A model generated the notes under the pieces. It was not told the DNA's origin. It did not search any database and worked only from the letters and a program-made list of their open reading frames with translations. A stretch of 25,060 nt of DNA, from assembly GCA_020540725.1 (NCBI GenBank), contig JAJBSL010000030.1, forward strand, positions 1 through 25,060, read 5' to 3'. The translations under genes were made by a program, and so were the position numbers. Below, in pieces: positions 1 through 7,944 of this stretch (the first letter of the stretch is position 1; each line of letters begins with the position of its first letter). Origin of the DNA: Lachnospiraceae bacterium EP-SM-12S-S03. Lineage in GTDB: Bacteria; Bacillota; Clostridia; Lachnospirales; Lachnospiraceae.

Positions 1-75
1 GGCTGCATGGATCAATTTTTAGATTCATGGCACAGTTATCGCTTCAGATACTGTTCCGTGAATAATTTAGGATAA
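1..75 (+). other. Left-edge open frames, possible 3' end of an incoming plus-strand gene
   Basis: The first 66 bases lie beyond the stop of the truncated permease. On the plus strand one frame is open from base 1 to a TAA at 73–75, and another from base 3 to a TAA at 63–65. Either could be the last 20–24 codons of a plus-strand gene that enters from the left and ends convergently with the permease. Neither short peptide was recognised. Two open frames of this length are weak evidence on their own. The point is that the permease loses its expected C-terminus exactly here, which fits a junction with foreign DNA. Confidence 0.2.
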
Positions 76-1668
76 ATCTGAATACAATTTTAATATTACA
101 ATAAAAATCATATAGCATACCAAACTCAATGCACTAAATCCGATAATCACAAGACTTATGATTTCTTCCAACATTTCAAAATGCAACAATTGCTTTTTAT
201 TATATATTTGAAATCCTTTCTTGTCATTTTTTATCTTTTCCAATTCATCTGCAACTATATCCACCTGATCTTTTTTTACATTAATTGTCGTGATATAATA
301 ATTGGCTTCATTTTTTGCAAATAATTCCTCAAACTTCTTATCAGAAAAAACTACTACTGCCGGCAGGAAATTTCCAAATAATTTTTGATGTTTTTCTTTC
401 ACGACTTTATATGCTTCTGTTCTATTATGCACACGATTTTCCCATCCTAGACTTAAATTCAACAATTGCTCAGTATTTTCACTTCCATAATATCCTCCAT
501 CTCCACCCCATAAATGCACTACTTGTTGTGAATGCAACTTAAAATCTTCTCCCCATATATCATAAGCAGTTTTTTCCGAAAGTCCAATATACTCAGCATC
601 TCCATAATAACTTTCAATTGCTGTAAATAATTTTGTGTCTCCCTTTAGATTTTCATTCAATTTACTCACATCTTCTACATAATCCTGAGACATTTTGCAT
701 ACAAAATCATATGGATAGTTTTTTTCATCATATTGTCCTATACTTCCTTGCATCGTCCAAATAAGATAAATAAAAAATACCCCTACCGTACATTGTACAA
801 GAAAAATTTTCATATTTCTTGATAGAAAATAATAAAAATCACTATGTTTTAAAATATCTTGATAGTTCCCCTTATTTACTTTCTTTTTTTTATCATTCCA
901 TAATTGCAACCCATAACGTACCACAAAATACACCCCTAGCATGCTTGCAATAATTCCTATTGCAGCATCACTTTTAGCAGAAGCGTCTACTTGTGTAGCC
1001 ACCAAAACAGAGCATAAAATTATTATTCCACCTGCCAAACAATATAAACGAGCTATTTTAGGGGGTGCCTTTTTTTCTTTTACAAATTCAAAAGAAAGAA
1101 GAGCAGACAAATCTTTTTCCTCTATGTACACTAATATTGCAACTATAACACCAAGCATCATAGTCATGCTGAACATTATAACACGAAAATATAACTTCTG
1201 AAAATCTACGGCTGCATAGTCAATTGTATTACCAGACAATTGATTTAAGATAAAACGAACACCATAAACTAAACCTGTTCCAAAGAAAATACCCATTACA
1301 ATTGAAATCAACCAACTAAATACATACTCCATAATAATAAATAGGACAAACATCTTTTTCTTGATTCCTAAAATCAGCAATAATGAATAATCTTTTATTC
1401 TTGTGCGTAAGTAAAATTTAGAGGCATATGTCATAATACAAATAGAAACAATAATGATTGCAATCACATGTTGTGTCAGTATTGAACCGACATTACTCGG
1501 AATTCCTTCTATTTTTATTTCACTTGTTATCTGTTGCAAATACGAAAACCCAAATATCGTTGCGACCGAAAATATAGCACTTAGAAAAAACACAATAAAA
1601 TTACGAATATTGTATCTAAATCCTTTCCAAATTATCTGAATTACACTTGTTTTTTTATAATCCTCCAT
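67..1668 (-). pseudogene. BceB/FtsX-type ABC transporter permease, C-terminally truncated
   Basis: This is a 533-residue membrane protein resembling permeases of peptide-antibiotic sensing or resistance ABC transporters (BceB/VraG type). Hydrophobic segments lie near residues 20–43, 62–82, 105–135, 160–185, 208–226, 232–252 and 287–308. They are followed by a large extracytoplasmic domain (about 309–490) and one more membrane segment (about 500–526). Family members normally have ten segments and a second FtsX half after the large loop. Here the reading ends at TAA right after the eighth segment, so the last two helices are missing. No nucleotide-binding (ATPase) gene lies beside it, although BceA-type ATPases usually sit directly upstream of the permease. 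The start is ATG with AAAGG eight bases upstream. It lies downstream of a sensor kinase and a LytTR regulator and has its own promoter with LytTR-like repeats. It is probably a degraded or rearranged gene; a functional short variant cannot be excluded. Confidence 0.6.
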
Positions 1669-1694
1669 AGTGACTACCTTTCTTCACATTATAA

Positions 1695-1722
1695 GGTCAC
1701 GCTATCTAATGATAACGCAACC
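1695..1722 (-). promoter_or_regulatory. Leader hairpin upstream of the permease
   Basis: On the minus strand, GGTTGCGTTATC and GATAGCGTGACC form a 12-pair stem around the loop ATTA. Nine pairs are Watson-Crick and three are G·U. The hairpin ends about 27 bases before the permease start codon and has no T-run, so it is not a simple terminator. It could influence translation or mRNA stability. Confidence 0.45.
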
Positions 1723-1726
1723 TCAT
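1706..1726 (-). CDS. Possible six-codon leader peptide (MRLRYH)
   Basis: ATG AGG TTG CGT TAT CAT TAG is a six-residue open frame. Its GGAG ribosome binding site (plus-strand 1733–1736) ends six bases upstream of the ATG. The coding bases form the 5' arm of the hairpin at 1695–1722, so translation would open the stem. That arrangement resembles translational attenuators upstream of antibiotic-resistance genes. Such a short frame can arise by chance; the case rests on RBS spacing and overlap with the stem. Confidence 0.3.
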   Translation of the reverse strand: MRLRYH

Positions 1727-1809
1727 AATTTACTCCGTTTTACTTATTCCAAGCTACTTTATTCCTTTAATTCTAATAACCGGAGCTCGACTGCTCGCTA
1801 CTAGTTAAG

Positions 1810-1838
1810 ATAGTAATCCACTTTGTCACTTTTTTCAA
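1810..1838 (-). promoter_or_regulatory. Sigma-A-type promoter for the permease
   Basis: On the minus strand, TTGAAA (plus-strand 1833–1838) and TACTAT (1810–1815) are separated by 17 bases. The predicted start is near 1803, giving a leader of about 135 nt before the permease ATG. The direct repeats at 1847–1879 lie just upstream of the -35 box, where an activator would bind. Confidence 0.6.
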
Positions 1839-1846
1839 TTAGTCAT

Positions 1847-1879
1847 CCTCAAACTGTAAATTCAGCACCTCAAACTGTA
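1847..1879 (-). promoter_or_regulatory. Direct repeats resembling a LytTR response-regulator binding site
   Basis: Two identical 12-base copies of TACAGTTTGAGG (minus strand) occupy 1847–1858 and 1868–1879, 21 bases apart start to start, which is two helical turns. The core ACAGTTTGA with a 12-base gap closely resembles the AgrA/LytTR target (direct repeats near ACAGTTNAG separated by 12–13 bases). The repeats sit about 9 bases upstream of the permease -35 box, and the distal copy overlaps the kinase stop codon. The likely binder is the LytTR regulator encoded just upstream. The repeats are seen directly; the binder is inferred. Confidence 0.65.
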
Positions 1880-3207
1880 TTTTTTACTACCGTTTTGTTG
1901 TCATTTATAAAGAACATCACATGTACACAAAACCACCCTTTTTCTTCATAGATTTCAAGTAGTCCTTTATTCTTATCCAAAATACTTTTCACATGTTCTA
2001 GTCCCAATCCATGTCCTACTTCCTTCTTAGAAGTTTTTAATCCTGGATTTTTCTCAAGTACTGAATATTGTATTTTATTTCTGACTATCAGATGAATATA
2101 CTCTTCATCTCTTTTCATCTGGAAATCTATTGTCTTCTCTGCTTCTTTTTTGCTTGCCTCTATTGCATTATCCAGAAGATTTAAGATAATAATAGACAAC
2201 TGAAAATTATCAATACTCTTGCAATCCCCCAGTATTTTACACGTTGTTCCAATCCCATTTTCATTACAATAGACAAATTTTGTATTAATTGCTGCATCAA
2301 TCATAGAATTATTCGTATTGATATACTCCGGTATATTTTTCAAATAGTATCTATTGATTTCGTTTATGTATTCTTGTATTTTTTCGTATTCTCCCCTTTG
2401 TAGCATGACACTTAAATTAGAAACCAGACTTTTATAATCATGACGTAACTGACGAATTCTTTTTGTTTCAGTTTCCGCTTCTTCAATTCTTTTCTGTTGT
2501 AATTCATTCTGAACCCACAACAGTTTCAGTGCTTCTTCCTGCTGGTATTTTTCACTGATTTTAAAGATCATTGCAAAAAGATAAGCATCAAGTAGTACAA
2601 CACCTAGTGCAATCCCTAATAACCCCCACTTATATCTGTTGCCGTTGTCTAATTGAAATCCTGCAAATATAATTGCTTCAATCCCAAGCGAGTACCCAAA
2701 AAGTATTATCAGCGCAACTCCATATTTCTTAGGCAGTTTTACTCTATTTTCTTTATTGAAATGTATTGTTAAAGTCAGAATCATAAAATAGAGAACTCTG
2801 GCAACTACAATTACCAACAGATAAATTGGATTCTCTACTTTCATATATGCTTCTACTGATGTCTGCAGTATAACAGATGTTCCTAAAAGTAATAATATAC
2901 TGATAAGTGGCAACATCAGTAGCGCATACATACTCCATATCAAATGTTGCATGGTTGTATTCCGTAAATACTTCTTACTATAAAACAGCATTATAATGAT
3001 CCATATTGCAGTGAATAGAAGTTCATTATATCCTCGTATCATGCAGCCTCTTTCAATGACAAATAGTACCACACTCAAAATTATGACTTTACATTTCTTA
3101 CTTTTCACTTTTTCTTGGAATCCAAACATTCTATGAAAAAAATATATAAAAACAACTGCTTGAACCAATTCTCCGACATTAACAATGATCATTCCTACAG
3201 TCTTCAT
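1870..3207 (-). CDS. GHKL-family sensor histidine kinase (AgrC-like)
   Basis: This 445-residue membrane sensor kinase is built like AgrC/VirS-type kinases that partner LytTR regulators. About six hydrophobic segments fill residues 5–215. A charged helical linker (about 218–252) leads to the phosphoacceptor box LRHDYKS with His256. The GHKL ATPase domain follows, with N-box NLLDNAIEA (residues 343–351) and G-box GHGLGL (398–403). It would phosphorylate the regulator encoded just upstream, whose 3' end overlaps this gene by 29 bases, indicating translational coupling. GGAGGG seven bases before the first ATG supports this start over Met6. No AgrB or AgrD pheromone genes are visible, so the input signal is unknown. 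Association with a BceB-like permease suggests sensing of a peptide or cell-envelope agent, but that is inference. Confidence 0.85.
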   Translation of the reverse strand: MKTVGMIIVNVGELVQAVVFIYFFHRMFGFQEKVKSKKCKVIILSVVLFVIERGCMIRGYNELLFTAIWIIIMLFYSKKYLRNTTMQHLIWSMYALLMLPLISILLLLGTSVILQTSVEAYMKVENPIYLLVIVVARVLYFMILTLTIHFNKENRVKLPKKYGVALIILFGYSLGIEAIIFAGFQLDNGNRYKWGLLGIALGVVLLDAYLFAMIFKISEKYQQEEALKLLWVQNELQQKRIEEAETETKRIRQLRHDYKSLVSNLSVMLQRGEYEKIQEYINEINRYYLKNIPEYINTNNSMIDAAINTKFVYCNENGIGTTCKILGDCKSIDNFQLSIIILNLLDNAIEASKKEAEKTIDFQMKRDEEYIHLIVRNKIQYSVLEKNPGLKTSKKEVGHGLGLEHVKSILDKNKGLLEIYEEKGWFCVHVMFFINDNKTVVKNTV

Positions 3208-3922
3208 TCTTTTCCCTCCGATATTTCATAAAACAAATCTTAGCATTCTTTTTGCGTTCTCTGCTAACAGAAATATTTTCCCCATTTTTCATCCAAAATC
3301 CATTTTCATCTAGTCTTTGACAATATTTCAAATTCACAAAAGTTCCTTTATTTGTTTTAAAAAAATCCAGACCCTCTAATTGCTGTTCACACTCCTTTAT
3401 TTTTCCTCGAAACTCTATTTTTTCTCCGTCCTTCATTATAATTGAAATACGATGTTCCCAATAAGTCAGATACATTATATCATCCGCCATCACATGATAC
3501 ACTTGATTTTTAATGCAATATTCAAATATTCTATCCCCTTCAATTATTTTATACCTTTCTTTCCAGAACTCTTCCATCACACTTCCAATATCTTCCGCCA
3601 ACCTACTTTTCTGCATAAAACAAAATGGAAAACATCGTAGCGACGAAAACACAAGGTAATCATGATTCGTAAGAAAAATCAAATTTCTATTCCTGTTCTT
3701 TTCTTTCAAATATTGTGCGATTGTCAATCCTGATATATCCGGAAGCTCAATATCCATAAAAATCAGCTCATCCTGACATCCATTTTCTTTCAAAAAGTCT
3801 TCTCCGCAACCAAAAAGATGACTTTCAAATTCTATCTGTCTCATTTGCATTTCTTTCTCTACAAATACTTTCAACTCTTCAGCAAAAATTTTATCATCAT
3901 CACAAATCAATATATGCAGCAT
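3179..3922 (-). CDS. LytTR-family response regulator
   Basis: This 247-residue response regulator has a receiver domain (about residues 1–120) and a LytTR DNA-binding domain (about 140–240). Using the longer numbering, three residues more, the acidic pocket is Asp11–13, the phosphoacceptor is Asp60 in FMDIELPDISG, and the switch residues are Thr88 and Lys108. The longer ATG at 3931 leaves only one base after GAGGG. The ATG at 3922, which begins MLHILICDDD, sits ten bases after it and gives the usual LytTR N-terminus, so it is preferred. The gene overlaps the kinase start by 29 bases. Its likely target is the direct-repeat site at 1847–1879 before the permease. Confidence 0.85.
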   Translation of the reverse strand: MLHILICDDDKIFAEELKVFVEKEMQMRQIEFESHLFGCGEDFLKENGCQDELIFMDIELPDISGLTIAQYLKEKNRNRNLIFLTNHDYLVFSSLRCFPFCFMQKSRLAEDIGSVMEEFWKERYKIIEGDRIFEYCIKNQVYHVMADDIMYLTYWEHRISIIMKDGEKIEFRGKIKECEQQLEGLDFFKTNKGTFVNLKYCQRLDENGFWMKNGENISVSRERKKNAKICFMKYRREKNEDCRNDHC

Positions 3923-3958
3923 AATCTTCATTCCCTCAACTTCGTATTTGATAATTCC

Positions 3959-3987
3959 ATCTTAACACGAAGCAAATTTTTCTTCAA
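3959..3987 (-). promoter_or_regulatory. Promoter for the regulator–kinase pair
   Basis: On the minus strand, TTGAAG (3982–3987) and TAAGAT (3959–3964) are 17 bases apart. They lie just downstream of the terminator of the preceding XRE gene and about 37 bases before the regulator start. The -10 box is only a moderate match. No LytTR-like repeats are seen upstream, so autoregulation through that site is not evident. Confidence 0.45.
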
Positions 3988-3997
3988 TTCTTCATAA

Positions 3998-4035
3998 CAA
4001 AAGCGCCAACAAATACTCCCGTATCATTGGCGCTT
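3998..4035 (-). terminator. Intrinsic terminator after the XRE regulator
   Basis: A perfect 9-base inverted repeat, AAGCGCCAA (4001–4009) and TTGGCGCTT (4027–4035), contains an inner four-base stem ATAC/GTAT (4013–4016 and 4021–4024). On the minus strand it begins 12 bases after the XRE stop codon and is followed by TTTTGTT, a modest U-tract. Confidence 0.7.
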
Positions 4036-4047
4036 CTTCCTCATATT

Positions 4048-5088
4048 CTATTCATATCTTTCCAGCATTTCCATAAATTCCGGTGATTCCCGTAAGAACT
4101 CTGCTTCCGCATCTTCTCTTATCCACTGGACAAGACTCTTCTTCATCTGCTCCCAAAAAGGAGAGCCTTCTTCTCTTCGTTTCGTATAACGATAGAGTGG
4201 AGTGTCCGGAAGTTCCCATTGCTGCTCCACTTCCCGCATCATGCCTTCAAATGTTTCCATACATCTTGGAACATCTTTCTGCAGATAGGCAAGCTGCCAT
4301 TCATTGCTATATTTTCCATATCCCCATTGTTCCGCAACATCCACAAGATCCTGCGCCTTTTTCAGAATATACTCCGCATCGTCTATTCTTCCTTCTTCTA
4401 TCGCAATCTCCATCAGCCCAAGCATAGCCATCTCCATATCCTGTGCCGCAGTCATCAACTTCCCTTCGTATAGCTTCCCTGCTTCTTCTAATTTCCCCTG
4501 TTCTTTATACAGATTTGCACGAAGCTGATTTACATTCACATGCTTTTGCGGGATAGAAGCCAGAAGCGCCTCTGCCGCCTCATAATCTTTTCTCGACATA
4601 TATTTAGAAATCAACATCTGCTTGGAAGTTTCCGCAATTTCCGGATTTTTACTGTCCATAAGTTTTTCATAGATCTTTTCAAACTTCTCGGAATAACTTT
4701 CATACTCCGATGGAACAAACATCATGACAGCCCCTTGCAGCGTAAGAGCCGTCATATACCAGAGATAATCGCATGTCGGATACTCTGATAGTTTCTTCAT
4801 TCCCATCTCATATACAGTATCAAATCCCTGTTCCGGAATGATGGCATAAAGCTCGCCGACAAATTGGTCTACTTCCTCTTTCGTCAATTCCTCTTGAAAT
4901 GATAACAACGTATTCAAATCCACACCAAGAAGCCTCGCAATCGGCGGAAGTAGGGTGATATCCGGGTAGCTGATTGCCCGCTCCCATTTATTGACCGCCG
5001 GAGCCGACACTCCAAGTCGTTCCGCCACCTGTTCCTGTGTCATCTTAAGTTCCAGACGTTTCTGTTTGATAATTTCATGAATCCGCAT
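4048..5088 (-). CDS. XRE-family transcriptional regulator with helical (TPR-like) C-terminus
   Basis: This 346-residue protein has an N-terminal helix-turn-helix of the Cro/CI/XRE type (about residues 3–55, with QEQVAERLGVSAPAVNKWE as the recognition region). A long alpha-helical C-terminal part of repeat-like segments resembles tetratricopeptide sensor domains. Such proteins are often regulators whose TPR part binds a peptide or a partner. An upstream ATG at 5112 lacks a ribosome binding site, whereas GGGAG sits seven bases before the ATG at 5088, so that start is chosen. It has its own promoter and terminator and is not co-transcribed with the two-component genes. The target is unknown; the neighbouring signalling block is a plausible one. 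Confidence 0.75.
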   Translation of the reverse strand: MRIHEIIKQKRLELKMTQEQVAERLGVSAPAVNKWERAISYPDITLLPPIARLLGVDLNTLLSFQEELTKEEVDQFVGELYAIIPEQGFDTVYEMGMKKLSEYPTCDYLWYMTALTLQGAVMMFVPSEYESYSEKFEKIYEKLMDSKNPEIAETSKQMLISKYMSRKDYEAAEALLASIPQKHVNVNQLRANLYKEQGKLEEAGKLYEGKLMTAAQDMEMAMLGLMEIAIEEGRIDDAEYILKKAQDLVDVAEQWGYGKYSNEWQLAYLQKDVPRCMETFEGMMREVEQQWELPDTPLYRYTKRREEGSPFWEQMKKSLVQWIREDAEAEFLRESPEFMEMLERYE

Positions 5089-5159
5089 ATAAATTCTCCC
5101 TTCATAAGACATAGTTTCTGCAGAACATTTCGTATTTTCCTCTTGGATATCCTACATTC

Positions 5160-5188
5160 ATTCTAGCAAAACATCCGGATTTCCACAA
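5160..5188 (-). promoter_or_regulatory. Promoter for the XRE regulator
   Basis: On the minus strand, TTGTGG (5183–5188) and TAGAAT (5160–5165) are separated by 17 bases. The -10 box matches five of six consensus bases and the -35 box is weak. The predicted leader is about 65 nt. Confidence 0.45.
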
Positions 5189-5214
5189 CAGAACGTCCGT
5201 TAAGATATATTCAC

Positions 5215-5238
5215 AAAATTTAACTTCCGGTTAATTTT
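5215..5238 (-). terminator. Weak terminator-like hairpin at the HD-gene stop
   Basis: On the minus strand, AAAATTAAC and GTTAAATTTT pair with one bulged base around CGGAA and end in TTTT. The stem is AT-rich and overlaps the stop codon of the HD-domain gene. It may act as a weak terminator in this short gap. Confidence 0.3.
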
Positions 5239-5824
5239 ATTCATCCTTCACATGTCCCAATTCGATATGCTTTTCCACAAGACTTTTCATATAATTCCAT
5301 ACATCCTCAGATGTCTCTTCAATTTTTACATTTCTTTTGTAAATCTGAGATTTTCTTACTCCGTGCTCCTCCCAACTCCTTCCACCAGATGCATCATTTA
5401 ATAATAAAGGCTGGAAATTATCGAGAAGATGCGCAAATTTTGCATCTGCGCTTTCATACGCTTCAAATTCTTCCCAAAGTTCCCGGAAATATCTCCCCTG
5501 ATCTTCCGGCAGCATTCCGAAAATACGGTCCGCACCTTTCTCCTCTCTCTCCCGCTTTGTGGCTGCTCCTGTATCATCATAAGCATACGTATCTCCGGCA
5601 TCAATTTCTACCAGATCATGAATCAAGACCATGATGATCACTTTCAGCAGATCCACTTCTTCTTTCATATGTTCTTTCAGAAGAAACGCTGCAATCGCCA
5701 GATGCCAGGAATGCTCTGCATCATTTTCCTTTCGACTACTATCTGCCAGATATGTCTGACGGAAAATATTCTTTACTTTATCAATTTCTACCAGAAACTT
5801 TACCTGCTGTTCTAACCTTGTCAT
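5237..5824 (-). CDS. HD-domain phosphohydrolase (YfbR/HDDC2-like)
   Basis: This 195-residue protein of the HD superfamily is close in design to YfbR/HDDC2 5'-nucleotidases, which dephosphorylate deoxynucleoside monophosphates. The metal and phosphate site is visible as His38 in AEHSWH, His69–Asp70 in VLIHDLVEIDAGD, and a later Asp (probably Asp135 in LLDNFQPLL). The length matches the family. AAGGAG seven bases before the ATG fixes the start. It is divergent from xpt, with the two promoters overlapping in a 98-base gap, so a shared role in nucleotide salvage or turnover is plausible. The substrate cannot be read from the sequence. Confidence 0.75.
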   Translation of the reverse strand: MTRLEQQVKFLVEIDKVKNIFRQTYLADSSRKENDAEHSWHLAIAAFLLKEHMKEEVDLLKVIIMVLIHDLVEIDAGDTYAYDDTGAATKREREEKGADRIFGMLPEDQGRYFRELWEEFEAYESADAKFAHLLDNFQPLLLNDASGGRSWEEHGVRKSQIYKRNVKIEETSEDVWNYMKSLVEKHIELGHVKDE

Positions 5825-5853
5825 ATTTTTTCTCCTTTTCTTTGAATTAATCG

Positions 5854-5882
5854 TTGAAAATCGACATATTTTGCGGTATCAT
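5854..5882 (+). promoter_or_regulatory. Promoter for xpt
   Basis: TTGAAA (5854–5859) and TATCAT (5877–5882) are separated by 17 bases, each matching five of six consensus positions. The predicted leader is about 35 nt, too short for a purine riboswitch. A TATAAT on the opposite strand (plus-strand 5888–5893) may be the -10 of the divergent HD gene, but its -35 is poor. Confidence 0.6.
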
Positions 5883-5922
5883 GTATCATTATATAACTTT
5901 AACATAAGGAAGGATATTTGTC

Positions 5923-6495
5923 ATGCAGCTTTTAAAGGAACGAATTTTAAAAGACGGCGTTGTGAAGCCGGGAAATGTATTAAAAGTAGACAGCTTTTTA
6001 AATCATCAGATGGACATTGATCTTATTAATGAGATTGGAAAGGAATTCAGAAGAAGATTTCCTAGTGATAAAATTACAAAAATACTTACAATCGAGGCTT
6101 CCGGCATTGGAATTGCATGTATTGTTGCCCAGTATTTCCATGTACCTGTTGTTTTTGCAAAGAAGACACAGAGTATCAATATCGATGGAGAGGTGTATCA
6201 TTCCAAAGTGGAATCTTTTACACACAAGCGTGTCTATGATGTTATCTTGTCGAAGAAATTTTTAAATGCCGATGATAACGTCTTGATCATTGATGACTTT
6301 TTGGCAAACGGATGTGCTCTTCAGGGTCTCATCGAGCTCGTGGAAGAATCCGGAGCTTCAATTGAAGGTGCAGGCATCGTCATTGAAAAAGGTATGCAGA
6401 ACGGTGGGAAAGTTATCCGTGACAAAGGCATCCACTTAGAGTCTCTCGCAATTGTAGATTCTATGACTGATACAAGTCTTACTTTTAGAGAATAA
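5923..6495 (+). CDS. xpt: Xanthine phosphoribosyltransferase
   Basis: This 190-residue type I phosphoribosyltransferase converts xanthine and PRPP to XMP in purine salvage. The PRPP-binding loop is [10 protein letters not shown] (residues 121–130). The Xpt-type stretches [10 protein letters not shown] (56–65) and [20 protein letters not shown] (80–99) are present, and the length equals known Xpt proteins. AAGGAAGG lies nine bases before the ATG. It converges with a xanthine-type NCS2 permease, the usual xpt partner, although in many Firmicutes the two form one operon behind a purine riboswitch. Here they face each other and no riboswitch is seen. prs, which makes PRPP, is about 8 kb away. Confidence 0.93.
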   Translation: MQLLKERILKDGVVKPGNVLKVDSFLNHQMDIDLINEIGKEFRRRFPSDKITKILTIEASGIGIACIVAQYFHVPVVFAKKTQSINIDGEVYHSKVESFTHKRVYDVILSKKFLNADDNVLIIDDFLANGCALQGLIELVEESGASIEGAGIVIEKGMQNGGKVIRDKGIHLESLAIVDSMTDTSLTFRE

Positions 6496-6500
6496 TCCCA

Positions 6501-6541
6501 AAAATCCGAATGTACGATAACGCACATCCGGATTTTCTTTT
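6501..6541. terminator. Bidirectional terminator between xpt and the permease
   Basis: AAAATCCGAATGT (6501–6513) pairs with ACATCCGGATTTT (6524–6536) with one A·C mismatch. On the plus strand the stem ends in TTTTCTTTTTT; on the minus strand in TTTTTGGG. It begins five bases after the xpt stop and just past the permease stop, so it can serve both convergent genes. Confidence 0.8.
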
Positions 6542-6543
6542 TT

Positions 6544-7857
6544 CTATTTTTCTTTTTCCTTCGGAAGAATCACATTCAACGCAATTGCTACTATTGTTGT
6601 AACAACAACCGGAGATTTCCCGAATACAGTTGTGACCCATGCCGGGAATGTGGCAAGCGCATCGGAACATTGTGTAATTCCCATGCCCAATGCAACGGAA
6701 AGCCCTACAATGGAAGTATTTCTGTAAGACAATGGCTGTTGCGCTACAAGCTTAATTCCAGTCATGGCAATAGATGCAAATACGGAGATTGTTGCTCCCC
6801 CCAATACACATTGTGGAATTGTTGTAAGCAGCGCAGAAAACTTCGGCATAAATCCTGCCAGTAAAATGATAACAGCAGCAAGTCCGAGTACCATGCGGTT
6901 TACAACTTTCGTTGTGGCAACAATACCTACGTTCTGGCTGAATGTTGCTGTCGGAAGTCCTCCAAAGAACGATCCGAATATATTTGTAATACCATAGGCA
7001 ACAATTCCGCCTGATAATTCTTTATCTGTTGGCTCACGGTCAAGCCCTCCGCCTGAAGTGGCAGAGAAATCTCCGATTGCCTGCACGGAATTGATGACGA
7101 ACAAAATAACCATTGTTACAATCGCAGATACTTCAAATTTCATTCCAAAGTGTAAAGGCTGCGGAATCTGGAAAAGTCCCGCTTCCCCTACTGCCGCAAA
7201 ATCAATCATTCCAAAGAACATAGAAACAATGTATCCGACGATCATTCCAATCAGAATGGATGCCAGTTTAAAGATTCCCTTTCCAAAATGATTCAATCCG
7301 ATTACAACAAACAATGTAATGAAACCTACGAGCCAGTTTTCCCAGGAACCGTAATTCGGTGAAGATGCTCCTCCTGCCATGTATTTTACCGCTGTCGGAT
7401 ATAAAGAAAGTCCAATCGTAAATACGACAGTACCCGTGATAAGCGGTGGGAACAACACCCTTAATTTCTTCACAAAGATTCCAACAAACATAGCCACAAT
7501 ACCACCAATCAACTGTGCTCCCAATATAGTTGCAATATCAAAACTTCCCGCAATCGCCTGCATACTCGGAAGATACGCGAAACTGACTCCCATGATGACT
7601 GGTAATCCGGAACCAATTTTCCCTCCGATCGGGAAGAGCTGGATCAATGTTGAAACTGCTGCAATAAAAAGCGCAGCCTGTACAAAAATTACTTTATCAC
7701 TCCCGTTCAAACCTGCCACACCGGCGATGACGATTGCCGGTGTTACACATCCAACAATCATGGCTACCACATGTTGTAATGCCAGCGGGAACGCTTCTCC
7801 TAATTTCGGGCGTCCGTTCAGTTCAAATACAGAAGCGTACTTTTTCTCTGTTTTCAT
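6544..7857 (-). CDS. pbuX: NCS2-family xanthine (purine) permease
   Basis: This 437-residue integral membrane protein is a nucleobase:cation symporter-2 with the usual 12–14 hydrophobic stretches. The TM1 motif LALQHVVAM (His29), the TM8 motif AIGDFSATSGG and the family signature SQNVGIVATTKV are present, the last matching the QNxGxxxxT pattern. It would import xanthine or a related purine with protons. Xanthine is favoured because xpt lies next to it and length and sequence resemble PbuX, but uracil or urate transport cannot be ruled out. AAAGGAAAA precedes the ATG by about five bases. The leader carries a strong promoter followed at once by an intrinsic terminator, suggesting attenuation control. 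Confidence 0.85.
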   Translation of the reverse strand: MKTEKKYASVFELNGRPKLGEAFPLALQHVVAMIVGCVTPAIVIAGVAGLNGSDKVIFVQAALFIAAVSTLIQLFPIGGKIGSGLPVIMGVSFAYLPSMQAIAGSFDIATILGAQLIGGIVAMFVGIFVKKLRVLFPPLITGTVVFTIGLSLYPTAVKYMAGGASSPNYGSWENWLVGFITLFVVIGLNHFGKGIFKLASILIGMIVGYIVSMFFGMIDFAAVGEAGLFQIPQPLHFGMKFEVSAIVTMVILFVINSVQAIGDFSATSGGGLDREPTDKELSGGIVAYGITNIFGSFFGGLPTATFSQNVGIVATTKVVNRMVLGLAAVIILLAGFMPKFSALLTTIPQCVLGGATISVFASIAMTGIKLVAQQPLSYRNTSIVGLSVALGMGITQCSDALATFPAWVTTVFGKSPVVVTTIVAIALNVILPKEKEK

Positions 7858-7897
7858 TTGTATTTTCCTTTCCTATTCCAAAAATCTCCTATGCATT

Positions 7898-7931
7898 GAA
7901 AAAAGCGTAAATAATGAAAACTATTTACGCT
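7898..7931 (-). terminator. pbuX: Intrinsic terminator inside the pbuX leader (candidate attenuator)
   Basis: On the minus strand, AGCGTAAATA and TATTTACGCT form a perfect 10-pair stem (plus-strand 7904–7913 and 7922–7931) with an eight-base loop, followed by six Ts. It lies between the permease promoter and its start codon, and begins only about ten bases after the predicted transcription start. Full-length permease mRNA must read through it. Confidence 0.7.
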
Positions 7932-7944
7932 CCAATACCTGTTT

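Noticed and set aside
1870..3931. Complete Agr quorum-sensing system
   Set aside because: The kinase and regulator are Agr-like, but no AgrB protease or AgrD peptide gene is visible nearby.
5825..5922. Purine riboswitch upstream of xpt
   Set aside because: The gap is only 98 bases and a good promoter sits in its middle. No sequence matches the conserved purine aptamer core.
7862..7897. Short ORF (MHRRFLE) between the leader terminator and pbuX
   Set aside because: The ATG follows a T-run with no ribosome binding site, so it lacks support as a leader peptide.
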